The notes under the pieces were generated by a model, which had not been told where the DNA came from, made no database searches, and saw only the letters and a list, made by a program, of their open reading frames with translations. 37,181 bases of DNA from Phenylobacterium sp. (GTDB lineage: Bacteria; Pseudomonadota; Alphaproteobacteria; Caulobacterales; Caulobacteraceae). The DNA lies in the NCBI RefSeq assembly GCF_025351295.1, contig NZ_JANXWD010000022.1, forward strand, positions 1 to 37,181, written 5' to 3'. Position 1 is the stretch's first letter. Every line of letters starts with the position of its first letter. Of the stretch, positions 14,426 through 21,741 are shown piece by piece. The translations under genes and the position numbers were made by a program.

Positions 14426-15171
14426 GACGGCCCCAGGCGCGCCAGGGCCAGTGTGCGATCGACTTGGCCTCGACCAGGATACCATAGCACCAGGACCAGG
14501 GCGACGGCGGCCATGAGCAGGCCATGGAGCCGAGGATCGAACCATGAGCCCTGAACGGGAAAGAGCTGCCAGCACAGATTGCTGACGGCGTGGAATACCG
14601 CCGCGCCGAACATGCTGCCGCCGGTGCGGTTGAACAGCCAGACCATGATGATGCGCATAGAGACCGTGCCCAAGGTCCACCAGCCGATCCAGACGACGGA
14701 GCGGTGGGCCTGGACCAGCGCCGGGTAGCGCCAGATCGCCCAGACGGCGCCGATCAGAAGGCCGGCCGCCAGCGCGGATGATCGCGCCTGGAGCGGATCC
14801 AGGGCATAGGCCGACCATCCAAGTTCTTCACTGAGGCCGCTCACGAGGAAGACGGCGGACAGGGCCAGCACGTTCGGCAGCGCGATCTGGGGGTCTGGTA
14901 TGCGCGATCCACCCAGTCGCATGATGACGAACGCGACGATGCCGACGGCTGGCGAAATGAGCAGAATGGGCAGCCAGATCGCCTTCGCGCCGATCCGTCC
15001 GACGTCGAAAGCGCGTATCAGCAGCGCGCAGCCGTTCGGCAGTCCGCCGCGCCGGCAGGCCAGGATGAACCCGGCGAGGGCCGGGCAGACAACGGCCACG
15101 GCCGCGACCGGCAAGCCCGGCATCAGCTGGCGCCCGCTCGCTGCACTGATCGCCCAGAACGGAGCCGTCAA
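14422..15171 (-). CDS. CPBP family intramembrane metalloprotease-like protein, start codon lost or frameshifted
   Basis: Hydrophobic protein with about seven membrane segments. CPBP (Abi) signatures are SEELGWSAYAL (motif 1, paired Glu), WRYPAL (motif 2) and FHAVSNL (motif 3 His), so the putative zinc site is kept. The only usable start in this frame is TTG at 15171, but the same frame continues upstream as a family-like first helix (DPSWRFGLTFLL) with no ATG, GTG or TTG before a stop. The nearest ATG with normal-looking coding, at 15271, is in another frame. The gene is therefore probably translated from TTG as a shortened protein or is a frameshifted pseudogene. It is convergent with the kinase operon and looks unrelated to the pathway. 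Confidence 0.7.
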   Translation of the reverse strand: MTAPFWAISAASGRQLMPGLPVAAVAVVCPALAGFILACRRGGLPNGCALLIRAFDVGRIGAKAIWLPILLISPAVGIVAFVIMRLGGSRIPDPQIALPNVLALSAVFLVSGLSEELGWSAYALDPLQARSSALAAGLLIGAVWAIWRYPALVQAHRSVVWIGWWTLGTVSMRIIMVWLFNRTGGSMFGAAVFHAVSNLCWQLFPVQGSWFDPRLHGLLMAAVALVLVLWYPGRGQVDRTLALARLGPS

Positions 15172-15388
15172 CAGGAAGGTCAGGCCAAAACGCCAGGACG
15201 GATCCGGCGGATCGCGGCCCCAGCGCGCCGGAGCGCGGATTCTGGGTCCCTGCGAGTTTGCGGGCAGCCATGGTTCCCGTGCGCGATAGCGTTGCCGGTC
15301 CGGCAGCGTCGCACACAGAGCCCAGGATCAGGCGCCCCGTCGTTGATCCCCATCAACACGTGGGCGTCCTGCCGGGATCGGCCCCATC

Positions 15389-16441
15389 CTAGCCGCCCGC
15401 CAGCTCCCGCCGCACGATCGCCGCCCCGTCCGCCATAGCCTTCAGCTTGCCGAACGCCACCTCGCGGCTCTGGTATTTCATGCCGCAGTCGGGGGCGATG
15501 ATCAGGCGGTCGGCGTCGATGTAGGGCAGGGCCCTGCGGATACGGGCGGCCACGGTCTCGGCAGTCTCGACGCCAGGGTCGTTGAGGTCGATCACGCCGT
15601 ACATGATGTACTTGCTGGGCAGCTCGCGCAGGATCCGCGGGTCGAGGTTGGGCTGGGCGGCCTCGATGGAGATGATGTCGACGTCGGACGCCTCCAGCTC
15701 CTCCAGGAAGGCGTAGCCGCCGGGCTTCGACGCGCCCTTGTGGACGTGGGCGTAGCCGAAGCAGATGTGCAGCGCGGTCAGTCCGCCGACGCCCTTCACC
15801 GCGCGGTTGATGGCGTCGATGGCGAAGCTGCGCGCCTCGTCCGCCTTGGCCTGCAGATAGGGCTCGTCCAGCTGGACGATGTCGACCCCGGCGGCGAACA
15901 GGTCGCGGGCCTCGGCGTTGACCGCGTCGGCGTAGTCCATCGCGAGCGAGCGGGCGTCGGGGTAGTGATCGTTCTGCGCCTGCTGGGTCATGGTGAAGGG
16001 GCCGGGGATGGTGATCTTCACCGGGCCGCCGGCGCGGGCTTTCAGGAAGGCGGCGTCCTGGGACTCGATGGGGCCGGTGCGGCGGATCGGGCCGGCGACG
16101 CGGGGGACGGGGTTCATCGCGCCGGTGCGGTCCATGGCCATGCCGGGCGGGTCGATCTCGATGCCGGCCAGGGCGGTGGCCAGGCGGTTGGAGTAGCTCT
16201 CGCGGCGCATTTCGCCGTCGCCGATGATGTCGATCCCGGCCAGTCGCTGGTCGCTGATCGCCACCAGGGTCGCGGCCGCCTGGGCGTCGGCCAGCATCGG
16301 CTCCTTGATGCGCCACAGCTCCTGGGCGCGGACCCGTGGGGGCAGGCGGCTCTTGAGGCCCTCGCGGTCGATCAGCCAGTCGGGCTGGGGATAGCTGCCC
16401 ACAATCGTCGTCGGAAGCAGGGGCAGGCCGAGCAGCGGCAT
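15389..16441 (-). CDS. MetE-like zinc methyltransferase (cobalamin-independent methionine synthase C-domain family)
   Basis: Protein of 350 residues equal to the C-terminal catalytic barrel of MetE, standing alone. Zinc ligands are visible: His225 and Cys227 in LHICFGY, Glu260 in DIISIEAA and Cys319 in APDCGMKY. N-terminal TTIVGSYPQPDWL and GDGEMRRESYS are typical of the single-domain group. Such proteins include archaeal-type methionine synthases, thiol transferases (epoxyalkane:CoM transferase) and uncharacterised catabolic members. Position next to a MarR regulator and an FMN reductase, inside a catabolic island, favours alkyl or methyl transfer to a thiol over methionine synthesis, but this is inference. 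It is divergent from marR across a shared TTAG-type site; its ATG lies about 20 bases from that site. Confidence 0.9.
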   Translation of the reverse strand: MPLLGLPLLPTTIVGSYPQPDWLIDREGLKSRLPPRVRAQELWRIKEPMLADAQAAATLVAISDQRLAGIDIIGDGEMRRESYSNRLATALAGIEIDPPGMAMDRTGAMNPVPRVAGPIRRTGPIESQDAAFLKARAGGPVKITIPGPFTMTQQAQNDHYPDARSLAMDYADAVNAEARDLFAAGVDIVQLDEPYLQAKADEARSFAIDAINRAVKGVGGLTALHICFGYAHVHKGASKPGGYAFLEELEASDVDIISIEAAQPNLDPRILRELPSKYIMYGVIDLNDPGVETAETVAARIRRALPYIDADRLIIAPDCGMKYQSREVAFGKLKAMADGAAIVRRELAGG

Positions 16442-16459
16442 CGTTGACCATCCAGAAAC

Positions 16460-16471
16460 TTAGTATGCTAT
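16460..16471. promoter_or_regulatory. TTAG-N4-CTAA site in the metE-like/marR divergent promoter
   Basis: TTAGTATGCTAT has one arm mismatch on this strand. Read on the minus strand it continues as CTAAGTTTCTGG, matching the flank of the site at 17799 (CGAAGTTTCTATC) and nearly that at 9594. Its place between marR and the divergent methyltransferase gene is the standard location for a MarR autoregulatory operator. Confidence 0.6.
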
Positions 16472-16545
16472 GTATTTGCGGACAGGCCTCGACACTGTCA
16501 ACGGGCGTGATTGCCCGGCGCACGTGGGGGTGGAATGGTCGTGCG

Positions 16546-17019
16546 ATGAGCCCAGTCGAATTCTACGCCGACCCAACCAACAGCATCGGCTACCTGACGC
16601 GGATCGCGTTTCGCGCCTTTTCCCGCGCCCTGGAGGTGCGCACCGCCCCGCATGGGGTCTCCAGCGGCCAGTGGCGGTTCCTGCGCGTCTTGTGGCGCGA
16701 GGACGGCCTGACGCAGCGCGAGCTGAGCCGCCGGGTGGGCATGCGCGAGCCGACCACGGTCATCGCCCTGAAGAGCCTGGAGCGCAGCGGCTTCGTCACC
16801 CGCCAGAAGAGCCTGGAGGACCGGCGCAAGGCGCATGTGTTCCTGACCGAAGAGGCCCGGAGGCTGGAGGCGACGCTGTTGCCGGCGGTGGCCGAGGTGA
16901 ACGCCATCGCCCTGGCCGGCCTGACCGACAGCGAGATCGCGGTGCTGCGCAAGGCGCTCACCCAGGTCGGCCGCAACCTGGCCGCCGACGACGACGCCTC
17001 CACCGACAGCGCGGTCTGA
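16546..17019 (+). CDS. MarR family transcriptional regulator
   Basis: Winged-helix regulator of 157 residues from ATG 16546 (MSPVEFYADP). A longer frame starting at 16444 would swallow the operator and promoter, so it is rejected. The DNA-binding core is SGQWRFLRVLWREDGLTQRELSRRVGMREPTTVIALKSLERSGFVTRQ, with the wing KSLEDRRKAHVFLTEEARR, the DxRxxxVxLT signature of MarR proteins. The helices at each end form the dimer interface. MarR proteins in aromatic catabolism usually repress their neighbours until an acid or CoA-ester ligand binds. The likely targets are the TTAG-N4-CTAA sites here, before the kinase operon, at 9594 and at 17799. It is cotranscribed with the FMN reductase 25 bases downstream. 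Confidence 0.93.
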   Translation: MSPVEFYADPTNSIGYLTRIAFRAFSRALEVRTAPHGVSSGQWRFLRVLWREDGLTQRELSRRVGMREPTTVIALKSLERSGFVTRQKSLEDRRKAHVFLTEEARRLEATLLPAVAEVNAIALAGLTDSEIAVLRKALTQVGRNLAADDDASTDSAV

Positions 17020-17044
17020 CCCGCATCCGCCAGGACCTGCATCC

Positions 17045-17626
17045 ATGACCGTGAAACTCCTCGCCTTCGCCGGCAGCACCCGCACCGGCTCCCTGAACCA
17101 GGCCCTGGTCGACCTGGCCGCGCGCGAGGCCCGGGCGCGGGGCGCCGAGGTCACCGCCATCCGGCTCACCGACTTCGACCTGCCGATCTACCACGGCGAC
17201 CTGGAGCCGGATGAGTTCCCGGCCGCCGCCCTGGAACTGCAGACGCTGCTGCGCGCCCACCACGGCTTGCTGATCGCCTCGCCCGAGCACAACGGCACGA
17301 TCAGCGCCCTGCTGAAGAACAGTATCGACTGGGGCAGCCGGCCCGTCCCTGGCCACGCGATCATCAGCGGTTTCCGCAACAAGGTCGCCGGCATCATGGG
17401 CGCTTCAATCAGCCCGTTCGGAACGCTCCGCAGCCTGACCCACCTGCGCCACGTCCTGTCGACGATCCAGACCATCGTGGCGACCGAACAGGTAATGATC
17501 CCCTTCGCCGCGACCGCCTTCGACGCGCAAGGCGCCCTGAAGGAGCCCCTGCCGGCCCAGCTGATGGGCATGATGGTGGCCCGTGTGATCGACCTGGCGG
17601 AGCGGCTGGAACCCCCCGTCTCCTGA
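17045..17626 (+). CDS. NADPH-dependent FMN reductase family protein
   Basis: Flavodoxin-like protein of 193 residues. The FMN phosphate loop GSTRTGSLN is at residues 10-18. The isoalloxazine-contact motif SPEHNGTISALLKNSIDW (usually SPEYN) follows near residue 77, with GASISPFGTLRSLTHLRHVL after it. Members (ChrR/YieF/SsuE/MdaB-like) reduce free FMN or quinones with NAD(P)H. It could supply reduced flavin to an oxygenase or remove quinones formed in the pathway; no flavin-dependent monooxygenase is seen in this window. It forms a two-gene unit with marR, followed by a perfect 18-base inverted repeat that may end transcription. Confidence 0.9.
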   Translation: MTVKLLAFAGSTRTGSLNQALVDLAAREARARGAEVTAIRLTDFDLPIYHGDLEPDEFPAAALELQTLLRAHHGLLIASPEHNGTISALLKNSIDWGSRPVPGHAIISGFRNKVAGIMGASISPFGTLRSLTHLRHVLSTIQTIVATEQVMIPFAATAFDAQGALKEPLPAQLMGMMVARVIDLAERLEPPVS

Positions 17627-17650
17627 GACGCGTCAGCGCCCTCAAGATTT

Positions 17651-17719
17651 AACCGCAGAAAACGCAGAGAACGCGCAAAGGCGCGGCGCAATTCTGCGTC
17701 TTCTGCGTTTTCTGCGGTT
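17651..17719. repeat. 18-bp perfect inverted repeat, possible terminator
   Basis: AACCGCAGAAAACGCAGA at 17651-17668 is repeated in inverse orientation at 17702-17719, with a 33-base loop that holds further CGCAGA-like copies. It lies 25 bases after the FMN reductase stop. There is no T-run, so terminator function is uncertain; it resembles dispersed intergenic palindromes of many proteobacteria. Confidence 0.7.
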
Positions 17720-17798
17720 CCAAACGGCCTGGCGCGCGCTCAGGGCCGTCATCCAATCGCAACTCGTAGCCAACCTCGGCCTGGATCGGGGATAATAG

Positions 17799-17810
17799 TT
17801 AGATTACGAA
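17799..17810. promoter_or_regulatory. TTAG-N4-CTAA type site before the alpha/beta hydrolase gene
   Basis: TTAGATTACGAA differs from the consensus in one arm base. The first seven bases and the downstream flank (AAGTTTCT) match the other sites. It sits 47 bases before the ATG at 17857, a position that can overlap the promoter. The AT-rich GATAATAG just before it could serve as -10. Confidence 0.5.
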
Positions 17811-17856
17811 GTTTCTATCGAGCGGCGAGGCCGCCAACCCAGGGGAGAGAGCGGCG

Positions 17857-18984
17857 ATGGACGACAGCGACCTGATGGCCAAGGTGGACCGCGAGTTCAT
17901 CGGGACGGTCTCGCCGACCGCGCCGCGCATCCAGGCGGGCGGCTATCCCTGCCAGGGCCTCTACACCACGCCCAAGGGCCAGCGGCCGAAGACGGCCTTC
18001 ATCGCCACCCACTACAACGTCGACTTCTCCGAACACTACATCGCCCCCTACCTGGCCAGCCGCGGCTACGGCTTCCTGGGCTGGAACACCCGCTACCGCG
18101 GGGCCGAGGACCAGTTCCTGCTGGAGCATGCGGTGATCGACATCGGGGTCGGCACGCGCTGGCTGCGAGCCAACGGCGTCGAGACCATCGTCATCCTGGG
18201 CAACTCCGGCGGCGGCTCGCTGATGGGCGCCTACCAGGCCGAGGCCATCGCGCCCACCCTCAGCGACCTGGTCACTGGCGCCGGGCTCGAGGCGTTGAAC
18301 ACCCTGCCGAAGGCCGACCTCTATATCTCGCTGAACGCCCACCAGGGCCGGCCCGAGGTGCTGACCGACTGGATGGACGCCTCGGTGGTCGACGAGTTCG
18401 ATCCGGTGGCCACTGACGAGAGCCTGAACCCGTTCAACCCGGACAATGGGCCGCCCTATTCGGACGCTTTCATCACCCGCTACCGCGCCGCCCAGCGGGC
18501 GCGGAACCAGCGGATCACCGACTACGCCAAGGCCGAACTGGCGCGGCTGAACGCAGCGGGCGTTCCGGACCGGCTGATGCCGCTGTTCCGCTGCTGGGGC
18601 GACCTGCGGTTCATGGACGGCAATATCGACCCGTCGGACCGCAAGTCGCCGGCCTGCTACCGCGGCCACCCGGCGGTGGCCAACAAGAGCCCGTCGATCG
18701 GGCGGGCGAACAACCTGAAGACCTGGCTCAGCATGTGGAGCCTGGAGACGTCCAAGTGCCAGGGGGCCGAACAGCTGGCCAAGTTCGACCTGCCCTGCCT
18801 GGTGGTCCAGGGCCTGGCGGACACCGGCGTCTTCCCCTCCGACGCCCACAAGATCTTCAACAACATCGGCACGTCGGACAAGAAGCTGGAGCTGATCAAG
18901 GGCGCCCACTACTTCGAGGACAGCCGCGCGGAGCGCGATGCCATGGCCGACCTGCTCGTGGACTGGGTGGGGAGCCGATGCTAG
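17857..18984 (+). CDS. alpha/beta hydrolase family protein
   Basis: Protein of 375 residues, start supported by GGGGAGAGAG upstream. The nucleophile elbow is ILGNSGGGSLMG with Ser117; the acid is in VVQGLADTGVFPS (near 320) and the His in IKGAHYFED (near 350). A large lid insertion (about 130-290) separates elbow and acid, with ISLNAHQGRPEVLTDWMD. FIATHYNVDFSEHYIAPYLASRGYGFLGWNTRYRG is the N-terminal oxyanion and strand region. No signal peptide, so cytoplasmic. Such enzymes cleave esters, thioesters or C-C bonds in degradation pathways. It stands alone on its own promoter with a TTAG-type site, suggesting control by the nearby MarR protein. Confidence 0.88.
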   Translation: MDDSDLMAKVDREFIGTVSPTAPRIQAGGYPCQGLYTTPKGQRPKTAFIATHYNVDFSEHYIAPYLASRGYGFLGWNTRYRGAEDQFLLEHAVIDIGVGTRWLRANGVETIVILGNSGGGSLMGAYQAEAIAPTLSDLVTGAGLEALNTLPKADLYISLNAHQGRPEVLTDWMDASVVDEFDPVATDESLNPFNPDNGPPYSDAFITRYRAAQRARNQRITDYAKAELARLNAAGVPDRLMPLFRCWGDLRFMDGNIDPSDRKSPACYRGHPAVANKSPSIGRANNLKTWLSMWSLETSKCQGAEQLAKFDLPCLVVQGLADTGVFPSDAHKIFNNIGTSDKKLELIKGAHYFEDSRAERDAMADLLVDWVGSRC

Positions 18985-18998
18985 CCCCAATGCCGCCG

Positions 18999-19113
18999 AT
19001 CCCGGCGAAGGCCGGGATCCAGATGGCATAACTCTGAGGCAGGTTCGACAAGCTCGGCTGACGTTCGTCCCACGTCTACGCTTTGCGATCTGGGTCCCGG
19101 CCTTCGCCGGGAT
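18999..19113. repeat. REP-like inverted repeat between convergent genes
   Basis: ATCCCGGCGAAGGCCGGGAT at 18999-19018 (arm to 19024) reappears inverted at 19088-19113 with one mismatch. Each arm is itself nearly palindromic (CCCGGCGAAGGCCGGG). It lies between the convergent hydrolase and DUF882 genes and may form a bidirectional terminator. In translation it yields the IPAKAGIQ-type string seen in spurious ORFs of these genomes. Confidence 0.85.
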
Positions 19114-19136
19114 GAGCGGGACGAGCTGGTCGCGCC

Positions 19137-19694
19137 CTACGAGCCCGACCACTGGCGCACGCGGCCGGTGTCGATGTGGACGAAGTTCGAGCTCGGGTAG
19201 TAGCCGACGCCGCCGGCGCCCAGGTCCAGGGCGGCGTTGTGCAGGTGGGCCAGGTCGACGCCCTCGATGCGGACGTCGATGGCCTTGCCCAGCACGTGCT
19301 GGCTGCCCTCGGCGACCTCGTGGCTGCGGGCGTGCAGCATGGCGTTGGTCCTGGGCGAGCGGTAGCCGGAGATGATCTTGAACGGCTGCCGGGTCTCCAG
19401 CCGGCCGCCGATGGCGTGCAGCACGTCGAACAGGCTGGGGTCGATGAAATGCTCGTCGCCGGTGCGCCAGTCGCGCATGACCCGCGTGGCCTCGGCCAGG
19501 GCGTCGGGCAGGTAGGTCCCGTTGGCGTAGTAGACCTCGTTGAAGGTTTCGCCGGTGTGGAGGTTGTCCAGCACCGCGCGGCGCGGCTGCAGGATGGCGT
19601 CGATGCTCTGCGCCCAGGCGGGCGCGGCGATGACGGCGAGGCCGGCGGCGGATCCCATGCAGAGCAGGTCTCTGCGGCGGACGAGGTTGGGCAT
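19137..19694 (-). CDS. DUF882/YcbK-like M15 family peptidase, Tat-exported
   Basis: Protein of 185 residues from ATG 19694, preceded by GAGGAGG; the longer frame is rejected. The N-terminus MPNLVRRRDLLCMGSAAG followed by a hydrophobic stretch to APAWAQ is a twin-arginine signal. The body FKIISGYRSPRTNAMLHARSH, GKAIDVRI and FVHIDTG carries the His-Asp-His zinc set of the DUF882/peptidase M15 group. E. coli YcbK (MepK) is a murein cross-link endopeptidase, so a periplasmic cell-wall role is likely. It is a housekeeping-type gene and not evidently part of the catabolic island. Confidence 0.92.
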   Translation of the reverse strand: MPNLVRRRDLLCMGSAAGLAVIAAPAWAQSIDAILQPRRAVLDNLHTGETFNEVYYANGTYLPDALAEATRVMRDWRTGDEHFIDPSLFDVLHAIGGRLETRQPFKIISGYRSPRTNAMLHARSHEVAEGSQHVLGKAIDVRIEGVDLAHLHNAALDLGAGGVGYYPSSNFVHIDTGRVRQWSGS

Positions 19695-19934
19695 GTGCGT
19701 GCCTCCTCGGGCCTTCCGCAGGAAGGCCCAAACACTTGAAGAGAGAACTGAGTGCGTCGAGAGACGCACTCGGGGCCGTCGGTGACGAAGGGCGCAATGT
19801 GGCGGCACAATCGTTAACGTCAACCCTACCCGGACCTGGGTGCGACCAGGAGCCGCCGGCGCCTATTGCTTTCGCAGGCGGGTCCCCGGACAGTCCCCAA
19901 CACCGACCCGCCAGAGGCCGGTGGGAGGGCCAGC

Positions 19935-21233
19935 ATGGCTTCGGACACCCGTGTCGGCCTGCGCAAGGTCATCGCCGCCAGCCTGATCGGCACCACCATC
20001 GAGTGGTACGATTTCTTTCTCTATGGCAGCGCCGCGGCCCTGGTTTTCGGCAAGCTGTTCTTCCCCAAGGCCGACCCGCTGACCGGCATCCTGCTGGCCT
20101 TCGCCACCAATGCCTTGGGCTTCTTCGCCCGGCCGCTGGGCGGACTGGTGTTCGGCCACTTCGGCGATCGGATCGGGCGCAAGCGGCTCTTGATGTTCAG
20201 CCTGATCCTGATGGGCGTCTCCAGCATGCTGATCGGCTGCCTGCCGACCTATGGCCAGATCGGGCTGGCCGCGCCGCTGATGCTGATCGCCCTGCGGCTG
20301 GTCCAGGGCTTCGCCGTGGGCGGGGAGTGGGGCGGAGCTGTGCTGATCGTCGCCGAGCATGGACCGCCGGCCGGGCGGGGATTCTGGACCAGCTGGCCCC
20401 AGGCCGGGGTTGCGGCCGGCAACCTGGTCGCCACCGCCGTCCTGCTGGTGATGGCCGCCCTGCAGAGCGAGGCCGATTTCCTGGCCTGGGGCTGGCGCCT
20501 GCCGTTCCTGCTGTCGGTGGGCCTGATCGCCATCGGCTGGTGGATTCGCTCTTCGATCGCCGAGAGCCCGGTGTTCGCGCAGGCCGCCGCGGCGGCGCGC
20601 GCCGAGCGGGCGCCGGCGATCGAGGCGATCCGCACCCGGCCGCGGGCGCTGCTGACCGGCGCCGGCCTGCGGATGGCGGAGAACATCTGCTATTACATCA
20701 TCACCACCTTCTCGATCGTCTACCTGACCGAGCAGGTACACCTCACCCGGCTGGCGGCGCTGCGGGCCATCCTGATCGGGTCGGCGGTGCAGTTCTGCGC
20801 GATCCCGCTGTTCGGGATGCTGTCGGACAAGATCGGGCGGCGGCCGGTCTATGCGATCGGCGCGGCCGGGACCGGCCTCTGGGCCTTCGCGTTCTTCAAC
20901 CTGCTGGCCACCGGGGCCACGCCGCTGGTGATCGCCGCCATCGTGGTCGGGCTGATCTTCCACGCCGCCATGTACGGGCCGCAGGCGGCGTTCATCTGCG
21001 AGATGTTCCCCACCCGGATCCGCTATTCGGGGGCCAGCCTGTCCTACCAGGCTACCTCGATCGTGGCGGGGTCGCTGGCCCCGATCATCGCGGTGGCGAT
21101 CCTGCACCAGACGCAGTCGGCCCTGGGCGTGTCGATCTATGTGGGCGCGGCCGCCGCGATCAGCTTCGTCGCCGCCCTGGTCGCCAAGGAGACCCGCGGC
21201 AAGACCTTCGCCGAGATCGACGCGGAGGCCTGA
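19935..21233 (+). CDS. MFS transporter, metabolite:H+ symporter (MHS) family
   Basis: Transporter of 432 residues with twelve predicted membrane segments; the start has GGGAGG upstream. MHS hallmarks are the N-terminal ASLIGTTIEWYDFFLYG, ARPLGGLVFGHFGDRIGRKR (motif A) and RLVQGFAVGGEWGGAVLIVAEH. The C-half repeats GMLSDKIGRRP. Members (ProP, ShiA, KgtP, citrate carriers) import small organic acids or osmolytes with protons; which one cannot be decided. The gene is a single unit ending in a clear stem-loop at 21249-21278 shared with the convergent csbD-like gene. Confidence 0.93.
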   Translation: MASDTRVGLRKVIAASLIGTTIEWYDFFLYGSAAALVFGKLFFPKADPLTGILLAFATNALGFFARPLGGLVFGHFGDRIGRKRLLMFSLILMGVSSMLIGCLPTYGQIGLAAPLMLIALRLVQGFAVGGEWGGAVLIVAEHGPPAGRGFWTSWPQAGVAAGNLVATAVLLVMAALQSEADFLAWGWRLPFLLSVGLIAIGWWIRSSIAESPVFAQAAAAARAERAPAIEAIRTRPRALLTGAGLRMAENICYYIITTFSIVYLTEQVHLTRLAALRAILIGSAVQFCAIPLFGMLSDKIGRRPVYAIGAAGTGLWAFAFFNLLATGATPLVIAAIVVGLIFHAAMYGPQAAFICEMFPTRIRYSGASLSYQATSIVAGSLAPIIAVAILHQTQSALGVSIYVGAAAAISFVAALVAKETRGKTFAEIDAEA

Positions 21234-21248
21234 GCCCAGAACGCGAAA

Positions 21249-21278
21249 GGGGCCGCGGCCGGATCCCGGCGCGGCCCC
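21249..21278. terminator. bidirectional stem-loop terminator
   Basis: GGGGCCGCG (21249-21257) pairs with CGCGGCCCC (21270-21278), with further GC pairs toward the loop. It is flanked by an A-run (GAAA) on one side and CTTGCT on the other. It lies 16 bases after the MHS stop and 20 bases from the convergent csbD stop. Confidence 0.75.
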
Positions 21279-21297
21279 GCTTGCTGTGGGTCTGAGG

Positions 21298-21480
21298 CTA
21301 CTTCTTCAGCACGTCGCGGGCGGCGTCCTTCAGGGCGCCGACGCCCTTCTGGACCTTGCCCTCAACGCGTTCGGCCGCGCCTTCGGCGGCGAGGCGGTCA
21401 TTGCCGGTCGCCTTGCCGACGCCCTCCTTGACCGAGCCTGCGATGTCCTTGGCGGCGCCCTTGGCTTCGTCCTTGTGCAT
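21298..21480 (-). CDS. CsbD family stress-response protein
   Basis: Small protein of 60 residues starting MHKDEAKGAAKDIAGSVKEG with AGGAGA eight bases upstream. The repeated GxAKDxAGxVKEGxGKATGNDRLAAEGxAERVEGKVQKG pattern defines the CsbD/YjbJ family of hydrophilic, Ala/Lys/Glu-rich, probably disordered proteins. They are induced by general stress (sigma-B in Bacillus, other general-stress sigma factors elsewhere). The biochemical role is unknown. It is unlinked to its neighbours except through the shared terminator. Confidence 0.93.
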   Translation of the reverse strand: MHKDEAKGAAKDIAGSVKEGVGKATGNDRLAAEGAAERVEGKVQKGVGALKDAARDVLKK

Positions 21481-21741
21481 GTCGCTCTCCTTGCATGGGT
21501 CACTGCGAGGCTCTCGGCCTCTCCGCAATCAGAGCGCAGAACGTCGGCCTAGGTTCCTGGGCGGCGACGCGGGATGTGCGATCCAGCAGGGCCTCGCAGG
21601 CGGCGCGGGCCGAGCGCGGCCGGGCCCTCTTCCGGCTTTTCGCAGGGCCATGCCAAGCCGCCGCGTTGCGCCGAGGCCCGCTGGCCGCTATCTCCCCCGC
21701 TCGAATTCCCCACACTCCGACCGAGCGAGCGCGGACGCCCC

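Noticed and set aside
16444..16545. Upstream in-frame start for the MarR gene
   Set aside because: It would put the operator and promoter inside the coding sequence and adds an unrelated N-terminus; ATG 16546 fits the family length.
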